Shown: piece by piece, positions 54,501 through 61,693 of the stretch
Layout: each line of letters begins with the position of its first letter
Numbering within the stretch: the first letter of the stretch is position 1
NCBI RefSeq assembly: GCF_002860865.1
Contig: NZ_PKIE01000003.1
Span: 62,001-126,000, forward strand
DNA from: Streptococcus mitis
Lineage (GTDB): Bacteria; Bacillota; Bacilli; Lactobacillales; Streptococcaceae
Length of the DNA: 64,000 nt
Direction of reading: 5' to 3'
Translations under genes and position numbers: made by a program
Notes under the pieces: generated by a model
The model's input: the letters and a program-made list of their open reading frames with translations, nothing else
Databases searched by the model: none
Told to the model about the DNA's origin: nothing

Positions 54501-56284
54501 ATGAGTTTGAGTCTTATTCAAATATTGTTAAGGTAACAACACCAGGTAAACCGAATGATCCAGACAATCCGAATAACAACTTAATCAAACCTCTCAAACA
54601 CAATCATAACAAGGATGGTGTTATCATTGATGGAAAGACAGTTCTAGCTGGTTCAACGAATTACTACCATATAACCTTGGATTATGATCAGTATAAAGGG
54701 ATAAAGGCAGATCCATCTGCTATTCTAAAAGGCTTTGGTGCGATTGATGATTATCCAGAAGAGGCAGTAACTATTAATAAATCAGATATTCGTTATATTG
54801 ATAGTGAAGGAAAAGAAGTTTCTGGTATTTCAGTGTATCAGTATGATTCTATTGAAGCTGTTGATAATGATAAGGTTAAAGCCTTTCTAGATAGTTCTGA
54901 GATTAAGCCTAAGGGAGCTTTCCAAGTATTTTTAGTGGATGATCCGGAAGCTTATTTTAAGCAATATATCAAAGCAGGAAAATCTGTTACAATTATTGAT
55001 CCAATGGTAACTAAGGAAGAACTGCGAAATACAGGAAAATCATTTGAGAATACAGCTTACCAAGTTGATTTCGGTAACGGATATAAAACTGATACAGTTG
55101 TAAATAATGTTCCTACTGTTAAACCAACCAAAAAGAATCTTAACAAGGAAGGTGTTAACATCGATGGGAAACAAGTCTTGGCAGGCTCTGTCAACTACTA
55201 CAAGGTAACGGCAGATTATAGCCAATACAAGGGCATTGAAGCAGATAAAGACCGTATTGGTAAAGGGTTCTATATCGTTGATGATTACCCAGAAGAAGCT
55301 GTTACCATCAATCAAGACGGTGTTCAAGTAACGGATTCTAAAGGGCAAGTGGTTAAAGGGTTGAGAGCTACTATATATGAAAGTCTAGACAAAGCTCCAG
55401 TAGGAGTTCAAGAATCTTTGAAAAAACAAGGATTTATCCCAAAAGGAGCGATTCAAGTATTCAAGGCGGAGAATCAAGAGGAATACTACAAGACCTACGT
55501 TCAAACTGGAGAAGTTCTGACTATTACCAACCCAATGACTGTCAAGAAGGAATTGGGTCAAACAGGTGGTAAGTATGAGAATACAGCTTATCAAGTTGAT
55601 TTTGGTATAGCTTATGTAACTGAAACTGTAGTCAATAATGTTCCGAAGATTGAACCTAAGAAAGATGTGGTGATTGACCATCTAAGTAAAGAAAGTTTAG
55701 ATGGCAAAGATGTCAGGTTGAATCAAACGTTTAATTATAAATTAGTTGGTTCCTTGATACCAAAAGATCGCTCAGAACAGTTATTTGAATATAAGTTTAG
55801 AGATGACTATGATGAAACACATGATGATTATCAGAGTATCTATCAAGTGTTTGCGACTGTAGATTTTGAAACAAGTGATGGTCAAAAATTCAAAGCTGGT
55901 GATGAATTAACTAAGTTCACAAGTCAAGTAGTAGACAAGGCTAAAGGTAAAGTAGATATTAGCTTTGATGATGCTTTCTTGAAGTCAATTTTAGAAACAT
56001 TAGAGTTTCAAGCAGAAGCATATCTACAAATGACACGTATTCAGTCAGGAACAGTAGAAAATACTTACTCTCATACAGTTAATGGTGTGGAAGTTGTTTC
56101 TAATACGGTTGTGACTCATACTCCAGAAGAACCAAAAACTCCTGAAGAACATCCGCAACAACCAGAACGAAGCTTGCCATCTACAGGTGAGCAGGCTTCT
56201 GCAGAATTGTTGTTAGCTGGTCTGGCAATGGGGGGTACTGCTGCAGGCTTGCTCTACAGCAAGCGCAAGAAAAAAGAGGCTTAG
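51581..56284 (+). CDS. Antigen I/II-family LPXTG adhesin
   Basis: 1567 residues. A YSIRK-like signal (GSIRKTRRWGTCGVILGLAALG) is followed by an Ala-rich heptad A region with repeats such as NAQIDKENxxKN (about 155-385). A GbpC/Spa-type V domain occupies about 390-720 and a Pro-rich P region about 735-835. Three C-terminal domains follow (about 837-1506). The first two are clearly related (LAGSxNYYxxTxDYxQYKGI, DDYPEEAVTIN). The sortase motif LPSTG lies near 1532, followed by the anchor. Antigen I/II proteins bind salivary and host glycoproteins, and several streptococcal copies are carried on ICEs. AAAGGAGAAATC precedes ATG 51581. Confidence 0.9.
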   Translation: MKFNNETRAFGSIRKTRRWGTCGVILGLAALGLMTSPVRADERVNPNPATNAKSLQDAPTVDSTKDQGSAEKSTGSVEVTVNREKVESAVSAAKEAGLIVKETEVDGGLVTNPDVLAKKTAEIESTYEKQATTVVDESKKYKEEVETRKEEIKTITAENNEKQDSYNKAKAQYDKDLADATTKNAQIDKENQEKNERLKAEKERVAKENERIKQENALAKSNYEKALADQTKKNAEIDKENAEAKKAYEEALKTWTVEKSKSDADLTKYKEQLAQYQKDLAEAKRKNEEIAKKNLSDKDAYAKAVEARRKENEAILQANKTALDAYEKALADLKLKNEQIDKDNAKSQDEYNKALLRYQTAHAQYESDLADYNRKLAALRTQRVQGSANGVTIYGEFDESKRGSLEYYSRLTAVFDSSVPNLEVVDGSLGANVNTTMSLDKDLQHDRLENKDFYGHSDSKGTYGGSVITGIKQGSTFTLHDIGKTKTGKTISAKFVARNTPVPEHKIAGNPSTYTRLNVWWNKVTNDKDVSSVNFNPYNYLNVEWDIHYFDEKSGKAIDLGLITIYSDLDYAQAVRHTYGDNVVGVVINPTDSLIKETTVNGQTHWMGVKTDGVYKHNDPSGLERYKIGDPDYIDVDDYRATPEGTIVSAGHGSIQHLTYLARGDKPLHTYTESQSASYRKYWNDERRANGQQDDNDDEIFAAGYTFQVWGGRSVVNQLVPPSPLKIPIQPSLIQKNKDTIEKPTPKSLLPEIPPVSDTGEVPLPKEPPKPDEFTNPRPDEPEYKEKDKTPLTPPKEKPLLASPKDEPDKPHVPIPSEPPTPDLKPVPNEVAPREIKVTYTRLKTTPTVEKLVKNSAGTNVNNSSVPKLSEVVWDLKTKPLAANREETTIYELTDNLPQGYRLDLAKTVAQNSDFTITYDKAKHQLKGLLKSEGLAKVNLDLTKVFTAPVLKVYGTVTNDGATYKNNFRLNLNNEFESYSNIVKVTTPGKPNDPDNPNNNLIKPLKHNHNKDGVIIDGKTVLAGSTNYYHITLDYDQYKGIKADPSAILKGFGAIDDYPEEAVTINKSDIRYIDSEGKEVSGISVYQYDSIEAVDNDKVKAFLDSSEIKPKGAFQVFLVDDPEAYFKQYIKAGKSVTIIDPMVTKEELRNTGKSFENTAYQVDFGNGYKTDTVVNNVPTVKPTKKNLNKEGVNIDGKQVLAGSVNYYKVTADYSQYKGIEADKDRIGKGFYIVDDYPEEAVTINQDGVQVTDSKGQVVKGLRATIYESLDKAPVGVQESLKKQGFIPKGAIQVFKAENQEEYYKTYVQTGEVLTITNPMTVKKELGQTGGKYENTAYQVDFGIAYVTETVVNNVPKIEPKKDVVIDHLSKESLDGKDVRLNQTFNYKLVGSLIPKDRSEQLFEYKFRDDYDETHDDYQSIYQVFATVDFETSDGQKFKAGDELTKFTSQVVDKAKGKVDISFDDAFLKSILETLEFQAEAYLQMTRIQSGTVENTYSHTVNGVEVVSNTVVTHTPEEPKTPEEHPQQPERSLPSTGEQASAELLLAGLAMGGTAAGLLYSKRKKKEA

Positions 56285-56300
56285 AATACTCTAGGAACCT

Positions 56301-56328
56301 TTGAAATAAGCTATTTTTATGGTATAAT
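56301..56328 (+). promoter_or_regulatory. Promoter of the conjugation module
   Basis: -35 TTGAAA (56301-56306), 16-base spacer, -10 TATAAT (56323-56328), with TG at 56320-56321 completing an extended -10. Confidence 0.7.
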
Positions 56329-56355
56329 AACGGTAAATCGTAGAGGAGTAGGATT

Positions 56356-56778
56356 ATGAAATTTGGAAGTGATTTTTCCTGGTTATGGGTAGCTATCATT
56401 AGGATTTTTACAGCTCCCTTTTATATCATTCTTTGGTGTATTAATGTTGTGAAATCAGCGTTTGGAGTTGTCATACTTTGGATTGTATCTAAATGTTGTG
56501 TTGGATTAGTTCTGTTTTTGCCTTTTTGGCTTTTGATTGATATCTTACACTGGATTACTCCTTCGGTAGGAGATGCTTTTTTCCGATGGTACGGAATTCA
56601 TGTTATGGGTTTTGTTCAACGTGCTTGGATTGATGGCGCAGTTCATGAATTTCCAATACCTGCAGGTGGAACTAATTTCCTTCCCTATCCACATATTGAG
56701 ATTCCGATTATGATAGTACTTACTCTTCTAGTAGCTACTGTTCGGACGATTTATCGTGAAGAATTTGATGAATTATAA
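56356..56778 (+). CDS. Membrane protein of the conjugation module, 140 residues
   Basis: Three hydrophobic segments (about 9-27, 32-62 and 115-132) with an aromatic loop between. Family not recognised by name. It is first in the transfer operon, with AGAGGAGTAGG before the ATG. Position suggests a mating-channel component or element-specific accessory protein. Confidence 0.7.
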   Translation: MKFGSDFSWLWVAIIRIFTAPFYIILWCINVVKSAFGVVILWIVSKCCVGLVLFLPFWLLIDILHWITPSVGDAFFRWYGIHVMGFVQRAWIDGAVHEFPIPAGGTNFLPYPHIEIPIMIVLTLLVATVRTIYREEFDEL

Positions 56779-56788
56779 AAATGTGTTT

Positions 56789-56818
56789 GGCACTGTAGAA
56801 ATCTCTGCAGTGCCTTTT
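56789..56818 (+). terminator. Hairpin inside the transfer operon (partial terminator)
   Basis: GGCACTGTAG (56789-56798) pairs with CTGCAGTGCC (56805-56814), followed by TTTT. The short tail suggests partial termination or attenuation. Confidence 0.55.
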
Positions 56819-56852
56819 GTTATAAAAAAAGAAATTAAAAGAGGTAAAACAA

Positions 56853-57080
56853 ATGGAAATCATTACAAAAATTATTACTGGTCTAGGTGGAGTTGGAACA
56901 GTTACGGGTCTTTTCTGGATCTGGGCTGGTGCGGTCGACTTTATTCAAGGAAGAAAGAACAAAGATAAGCAAAGACAAGATGATGGGTCTGATTCTATGA
57001 CTAATGGTGTATATCTGGCCATAGCTTCTGCGGGGATTGCAGCCGCAATCGTTGCAGCACTATCTCAGATAAAATTTTAG
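56853..57080 (+). CDS. Small two-helix membrane protein (possible VirB2/TrbC-like)
   Basis: 75 residues. An N-terminal hydrophobic Gly-rich helix (about 4-28), a charged loop RKNKDKQRQDDG, and a second Ala-rich helix (about 48-72). Size, topology and position before a VirB6-like gene fit the small pilin-like subunits of Gram-positive transfer systems, but the identity is inferred. AAAGAGGTAAAAC precedes the ATG. Confidence 0.6.
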   Translation: MEIITKIITGLGGVGTVTGLFWIWAGAVDFIQGRKNKDKQRQDDGSDSMTNGVYLAIASAGIAAAIVAALSQIKF

Positions 57081-57089
57081 GAGTAGCCT

Positions 57090-57839
57090 ATGAATTTAGA
57101 TATTAGAGAGCTAACTAGTTCTCTTTCCAGTTACAGCTCGGCGACAAACCAAGCTGTAAATATGATGGCTGATGCAGTCAGACCTATTGGGTATATCCTT
57201 TTAGGTCTTTTTTTCTGGTTTGAAATGGCATCGTGGTCACAAATGGTCAAGTCGAGAGGAGGTTCGCTAACCCAAAAGATTTGGCTAGAGGCCTTGATGA
57301 AGTATTTATTTGCCTTAATCATGATTTCTGCCTCATCTCAAATTTGCGATGCCATTCTGGAATTGCTTAATATTATTGTGAAAGTAATTGCTCATGTAGT
57401 ACCTTCACAACTTGATAAATATCAATATGCGCAAGGTGCTGTCAAAGGTTGGTTTGAAAAAAGTATTTTTGGTCTAGTCGGTGGACTAACTGAATTCATA
57501 GCTAATATAATACTTGGAATTATTATCTTCCTAAGGTATTTAGACTTGTATATGCTTAAGGCTTTAGCTCCATTATTGGTAGCTTTCTTTATGATGGATT
57601 CTTTACGAACTGTCACGATTAACTTCCTGAAATATTTTGCAGCTTCAGCCTTTATCGGAGTTATTCTAATTGTAGTATCTGTTGTATATAATGGTTTAGT
57701 CACTACAGATATGTTAAAAGTGGCAGCAGGAACTAGCGGAAGTTTGGGGACAGCCTTTGCGTCAATTGCTAAAGGTGTAATATACATCTTTACACTTGTT
57801 GGAACTAGTCGAAAAGCCAAGCAACTTTTAGGAGTATAA
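57090..57839 (+). CDS. VirB6/TrbL-like polytopic conjugation protein
   Basis: 249 residues with five or six membrane helices, ending in a short basic tail (SRKAKQLLGV). The pattern of a conserved core FxRYLDLYMLKALAPLLVAFF matches TrbL/VirB6-type inner channel proteins. It would form part of the membrane channel for DNA transfer. It starts nine bases after the preceding stop, with TTAGGAG. Confidence 0.75.
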   Translation: MNLDIRELTSSLSSYSSATNQAVNMMADAVRPIGYILLGLFFWFEMASWSQMVKSRGGSLTQKIWLEALMKYLFALIMISASSQICDAILELLNIIVKVIAHVVPSQLDKYQYAQGAVKGWFEKSIFGLVGGLTEFIANIILGIIIFLRYLDLYMLKALAPLLVAFFMMDSLRTVTINFLKYFAASAFIGVILIVVSVVYNGLVTTDMLKVAAGTSGSLGTAFASIAKGVIYIFTLVGTSRKAKQLLGV

Positions 57840-57842
57840 TCC

Positions 57843-57908
57843 ATGTCTAGAGAAATTAGAATTAATCGATGTTACCTATGTTTAGAGAGTTTCTATAGAA
57901 AGAGGTGA
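57843..57908 (+). CDS. Possible 21-residue peptide with a Cys pair
   Basis: ATG 57843 preceded by TTAGGAGTATAATCC, ending TGA 57906-57908. It contains CYLC. It lies between two transfer genes and may serve only to couple translation. Confidence 0.3.
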   Translation: MSREIRINRCYLCLESFYRKR

Positions 57909-57914
57909 CTATCG

Positions 57915-58412
57915 ATGGAAACGTTAAAAGAGATAGGAAATAAACAATTTAATGATTTACAAAAGCAACATGGTACAAGAGAGTTGAAAGATAAAATAAC
58001 TTCTCTTGAACAAGAAATAACACGTCTTTCTTGGTTTGCCTATGAACATGAATTATTATCGGAGCCTTTATTGGAGTGGATATTGGATGGTAGGGTTAAG
58101 ATAGATGAAATTCCTTGTGCTGTTCGGATGAGTAGTTATGGTGATGAACTATATATTTATGCTTGGCGCTATGCAGAAGCTAAGCAAGATGCTTTTTATG
58201 GCATGAGAATTCTTACCCTTCTTCAGGAAGATATAAAGCACTGTGTTATAGCCGATAGTATCAGTCAAACAGAGTATGTTTACCGTTTGGAACAGTGGAT
58301 TAAATATATGGCTCGTGGTAAAATGGTCTTCAAAGGAGATGAAAACTTTGAACGCTATTTTCAGGAACAAAAGGCGTCTAACAGAAGCCTATTCGATACT
58401 GAGGGGTTATGA
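57915..58412 (+). CDS. Hypothetical protein of the conjugation module, 165 residues
   Basis: Soluble, with an N-terminal coiled coil (about 10-40) followed by a mixed region. It contains DGRVKIDEIPCAV at about 57-69, which closely resembles the DGRISLDEIPVAM near the end of the next protein. No known family is assigned. AAAGAGGTGAC precedes the ATG. It overlaps the next gene. Confidence 0.7.
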   Translation: METLKEIGNKQFNDLQKQHGTRELKDKITSLEQEITRLSWFAYEHELLSEPLLEWILDGRVKIDEIPCAVRMSSYGDELYIYAWRYAEAKQDAFYGMRILTLLQEDIKHCVIADSISQTEYVYRLEQWIKYMARGKMVFKGDENFERYFQEQKASNRSLFDTEGL

Positions 58413-58947
58413 GAATGAAATCAAATTGTTAAAGAAACAGTTAAGCATTCTTAATAGAGATTTGCCAAGAATTGAAGAATCGAATTATAGTGAAAGAATG
58501 ATTCTTTTTAGTAAGGCTATTCAGAATAAACGTATTATTATCACGGTGCGCTATAACCTAAATTATAAAAAACAGGTTGAGATGCTTTATTTTAGCTTGG
58601 ATGATGGTCAAGGAAAGACTAAATACGCTCATCAGTTACAACTTCAAGCCCTCTATGGTCATTATGATGGATTATTTAAACAATTGGTAATAAGGGATTT
58701 TCTTATAAGAGATCCTAATAGAGGATATGGCAGTCTATTATTAAGGGAATCTCTTCTTCATATTAGTCAATTATTTGGAGTAAAGACTAAAATTGTTGGA
58801 AAGTTGTCTTTTGTAGACGAAGTAGACAAGGTAAATCATCAACGTCGAGATCATTTGTACCAAAAATTTGGTTTTTCTATCACAGATGGAAGAATTTCGC
58901 TTGATGAGATTCCTGTAGCTATGCTTGTAAAGGAACGTGATAAATAA
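58339..58947 (+). CDS. GNAT-like protein of the conjugation module
   Basis: About 202 residues. N-terminal coiled coil, then a region with RDFLIRDPNRGYGSLLLRESLLHI, which resembles the acetyl-CoA loop of GNAT acetyltransferases, and a late YQKFGFSITDG typical of GNAT ends. The start is uncertain. ATG 58339 lies within the preceding gene and has GGAG too close; upstream or downstream alternatives exist. A role in transfer is inferred from position only. Confidence 0.6.
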   Translation: MKTLNAIFRNKRRLTEAYSILRGYENEIKLLKKQLSILNRDLPRIEESNYSERMILFSKAIQNKRIIITVRYNLNYKKQVEMLYFSLDDGQGKTKYAHQLQLQALYGHYDGLFKQLVIRDFLIRDPNRGYGSLLLRESLLHISQLFGVKTKIVGKLSFVDEVDKVNHQRRDHLYQKFGFSITDGRISLDEIPVAMLVKERDK

Positions 58948-58960
58948 CTGACATAACACT

Positions 58961-58986
58961 AACAGTTCTAAACGGACTGTTTTTTT
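58961..58986 (+). terminator. Intrinsic terminator inside the transfer operon
   Basis: AACAGTTC (58961-58968) pairs with GGACTGTT (58973-58980) with one G-T, followed by an unbroken T run to 58986. It precedes the PrgI-like and VirB4 genes with no obvious new promoter between. Confidence 0.75.
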
Positions 58987-59003
58987 GATGGGAAGGAAAC
59001 TAA

Positions 59004-59378
59004 TTGAAAAAAATTGGATCAGAATTTTTAAGAGAATTTGAAAACGAGGACAAGCCAATTCTATTTGGTCTAACTACTAGAATGCTTGTTCTATACCTGT
59101 GTTTGATAATAGCTGTCTCAGGGACAATTGCTATTTACTTCTTTGGTCTACCTGATTGGTACATCTATCTTTGGGATGCTCTATTTGTCGTTCCTGGAGG
59201 AATGTACGGTACGGGAATGACTAAGCGAATGCGGATTAAAGAAAAAATCAATTTCTTTTTCCGAATCCAACAACGAACCTATGAGACAGAATTTGGAAAG
59301 GTAGGAATGTATACGAAAGATGAGTTTATTCAAAAGCAAAAGAGAAAAACTAGAAAAAGCAGAAAAGAAAAAAATTGA
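59004..59378 (+). CDS. PrgI/TcpE-like membrane protein
   Basis: 124 residues starting with TTG after GGGAAGGAAAC. Two membrane helices (about 28-47 and 53-70) are followed by a very basic C-terminus. The size and its position directly before VirB4 match the PrgI-like subunits of Gram-positive type IV secretion. It overlaps the VirB4 gene by 59 bases. Confidence 0.72.
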   Translation: MKKIGSEFLREFENEDKPILFGLTTRMLVLYLCLIIAVSGTIAIYFFGLPDWYIYLWDALFVVPGGMYGTGMTKRMRIKEKINFFFRIQQRTYETEFGKVGMYTKDEFIQKQKRKTRKSRKEKN

Positions 59379-61683
59379 TCGTTTGCGTCGCCAGATGAAA
59401 CCTACAACGCAAAACACGATCAATTACACACGTCTACATGAAGATGGATTGATGCACATTGCACGTGAGAAGTATTCTCGTAGCTTTATGCTAGGGGATG
59501 CTTCTTACTCGACAGCTCAACAAGATGAAAAAGAGAGTATCATCGATACAACGATGGATGCTCTTAATTCACTGGATGAGGGTAGTAACTACCAGCTCCT
59601 AGTCATTAATCGTCGAGTATCGGATAACTCCTTGCAGAATATCTTGTTTGAAGAAACAAACGATGGCTACGATGACTATCGTGAGGAGCTAAATGAGATG
59701 ATCAAGGAGCGATTTACGACACATGCTAACAACTTCGAGGTACATAAGTATGTGACCATTTCAACGAATGCGGATGACCGAAAACAGGCTCAGTTGTTAC
59801 TACAAGATATTGGAGTTTCCCTAGGGACTCAGTTCCAGGAGGCTGATATTACATTTAGGGATATGAATGGTTTGGATCGCCTAAAGGTCTTTTCTGAGCT
59901 ACTACGAGGTAACCCGTATGTCAATTTTGATTACAAAGAAATTGCTTTGACAGGTTTATCCACTAAATCATTTATTGCGCCAAACAGGATTGAATTTCAA
60001 GAAAAACGCATGATGATAGATGATAGCTGGGTCAAGGTACTCTATGCACACCGCTATCCTAACTGGATGTCTGATCGTCTCATTCGGGATTTAACAACAC
60101 TAGGTTTTGAACTAGCTATTACTATTCATGCAGAACCCTATGAGAATGTTGAAATCTTAGAGAAAATTGACGATGCAGAAACAGATGCTGAAATTGGGAA
60201 ACTTCGTTCTAAACGCAAGGCGGCTCAATCTGGTATCTTTGATGATGCGGTTGTGGCTGGTCGTGACCAAGAAATCTCAGAAGCTACCAAGAAGTGGCGA
60301 GACGAGATTACTGAGTATGATCAGAAAATCTTTTCTGGTTTGATTGCAGTGTATTTTAAGGCAGAGAGCCAAGAGGAACTACAACGTAACGAACAGAAGA
60401 TTAAGCGTGCTGGCCGTAAATTAGGGGTAGAGTTTGATGATCTTTATTATTATCAAGAAGAGGCTTTGAATACGATTCTACCTATCGGGGAGTGCTTCTT
60501 GAATGTGAAGAAGAATTTTATGAGAAAGATGACGACAGCTAATATTGCTACGCAAGTTCCTTTTACCAACGTGGACTTGAAGTCTGAAAGCTCACTTGCT
60601 CGCTACTATGGACAGAATCAATTATCAAACAATATCATTACACTAGATCGAAAACGTGATCTGAATACGGGTTCAGGTGTTGTACTTGGTACCTCTGGTT
60701 CTGGTAAATCTACTACGATTAAAGGTGGAGAAGTCATTCCAACTTTGCTGAAATATCCAGAAGACCGAGTTATCATCGTGGATCCCGAAGATGAATATTC
60801 TGATATTGGCCGTGCTTTCGGTGCTCAGATGGTGGATATTTCGATTGGTTCTAAAACACATATCAATCTTTTGGATCTACCAGATCTGGATCGCTTGGAT
60901 GATGAGGATGACGACCCAATAGGGGATAAAGCAAACTTGTTGATGGGATTGTTTGAATCGATTCTGTCAGAGGTGACAGATGCCCAGATTGGGATTATTG
61001 ACCGAGTGACAGGTGTGACTTATGAACGCTATTTGACGGAGAATTATACCCCAACATTAAAAGAGTGGCACCAGGTCTTGAAAGAACAACCCGAACCCGA
61101 AGCACAAGACTTAGCTTTAGCAGTAGAGACCTATACAACTGGTTCTCAGGATATTTTTGCTCACAATACCAACGTGGATCTCAATCATCGCTTTGTTATC
61201 TTTAATCTGAAGAAGTTGTCGCACAAATTGAAGCCGTTCGCTTTGATGGTGATTCAGGATTATATCTGGAATCAAATTGTAGAGAATCAAGGGAAATGTA
61301 CTACATGGGTTTACTTTGATGAGATGCAGATTCTATTTAAAAATAAGGCTCAAGCAGACTTCTTTACTACGTTGTATTCACGGATTCGGAAATACGGTGC
61401 GATTCCAACAGGAATTACACAGAACGTAGAAACGCTAGCTGCTGTTGAAGAAGGTCGGAAATTGCTCTCAAATAGTGAGTTTATGATTTTACTCAAACAA
61501 AAACCCCAAGATTTGGCTATCCTAAAAGAGATTGTCAATCTGACTGATAAACAGATTCGCTACTTAGCACGGCCAAAAGCTAAAGGTACTGGCTTAATCG
61601 TAGCTGGGCCAGTTGTGGTACCTTTTGAAAATCCAATACCAAAGAATACTAAGTTGTATAACTTAGTCGCAACAGACGCTTAG
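59320..61683 (+). CDS. VirB4-family conjugation ATPase
   Basis: 787 residues. N-terminal VirB4/TrbE domain, then an AAA/HerA-type motor with Walker A LGTSGSGKSTT (about 455), the adjacent strand VIIVDPEDEY and Walker B TWVYFDEMQ. The ARPKAKG segment comes near the end. It energises assembly or substrate movement in the mating channel at the membrane. It has no membrane helices of its own. The ATG lies within the preceding gene. Confidence 0.9.
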   Translation: MSLFKSKREKLEKAEKKKIDRLRRQMKPTTQNTINYTRLHEDGLMHIAREKYSRSFMLGDASYSTAQQDEKESIIDTTMDALNSLDEGSNYQLLVINRRVSDNSLQNILFEETNDGYDDYREELNEMIKERFTTHANNFEVHKYVTISTNADDRKQAQLLLQDIGVSLGTQFQEADITFRDMNGLDRLKVFSELLRGNPYVNFDYKEIALTGLSTKSFIAPNRIEFQEKRMMIDDSWVKVLYAHRYPNWMSDRLIRDLTTLGFELAITIHAEPYENVEILEKIDDAETDAEIGKLRSKRKAAQSGIFDDAVVAGRDQEISEATKKWRDEITEYDQKIFSGLIAVYFKAESQEELQRNEQKIKRAGRKLGVEFDDLYYYQEEALNTILPIGECFLNVKKNFMRKMTTANIATQVPFTNVDLKSESSLARYYGQNQLSNNIITLDRKRDLNTGSGVVLGTSGSGKSTTIKGGEVIPTLLKYPEDRVIIVDPEDEYSDIGRAFGAQMVDISIGSKTHINLLDLPDLDRLDDEDDDPIGDKANLLMGLFESILSEVTDAQIGIIDRVTGVTYERYLTENYTPTLKEWHQVLKEQPEPEAQDLALAVETYTTGSQDIFAHNTNVDLNHRFVIFNLKKLSHKLKPFALMVIQDYIWNQIVENQGKCTTWVYFDEMQILFKNKAQADFFTTLYSRIRKYGAIPTGITQNVETLAAVEEGRKLLSNSEFMILLKQKPQDLAILKEIVNLTDKQIRYLARPKAKGTGLIVAGPVVVPFENPIPKNTKLYNLVATDA

Positions 61684-61693
61684 GAGTCTCATT

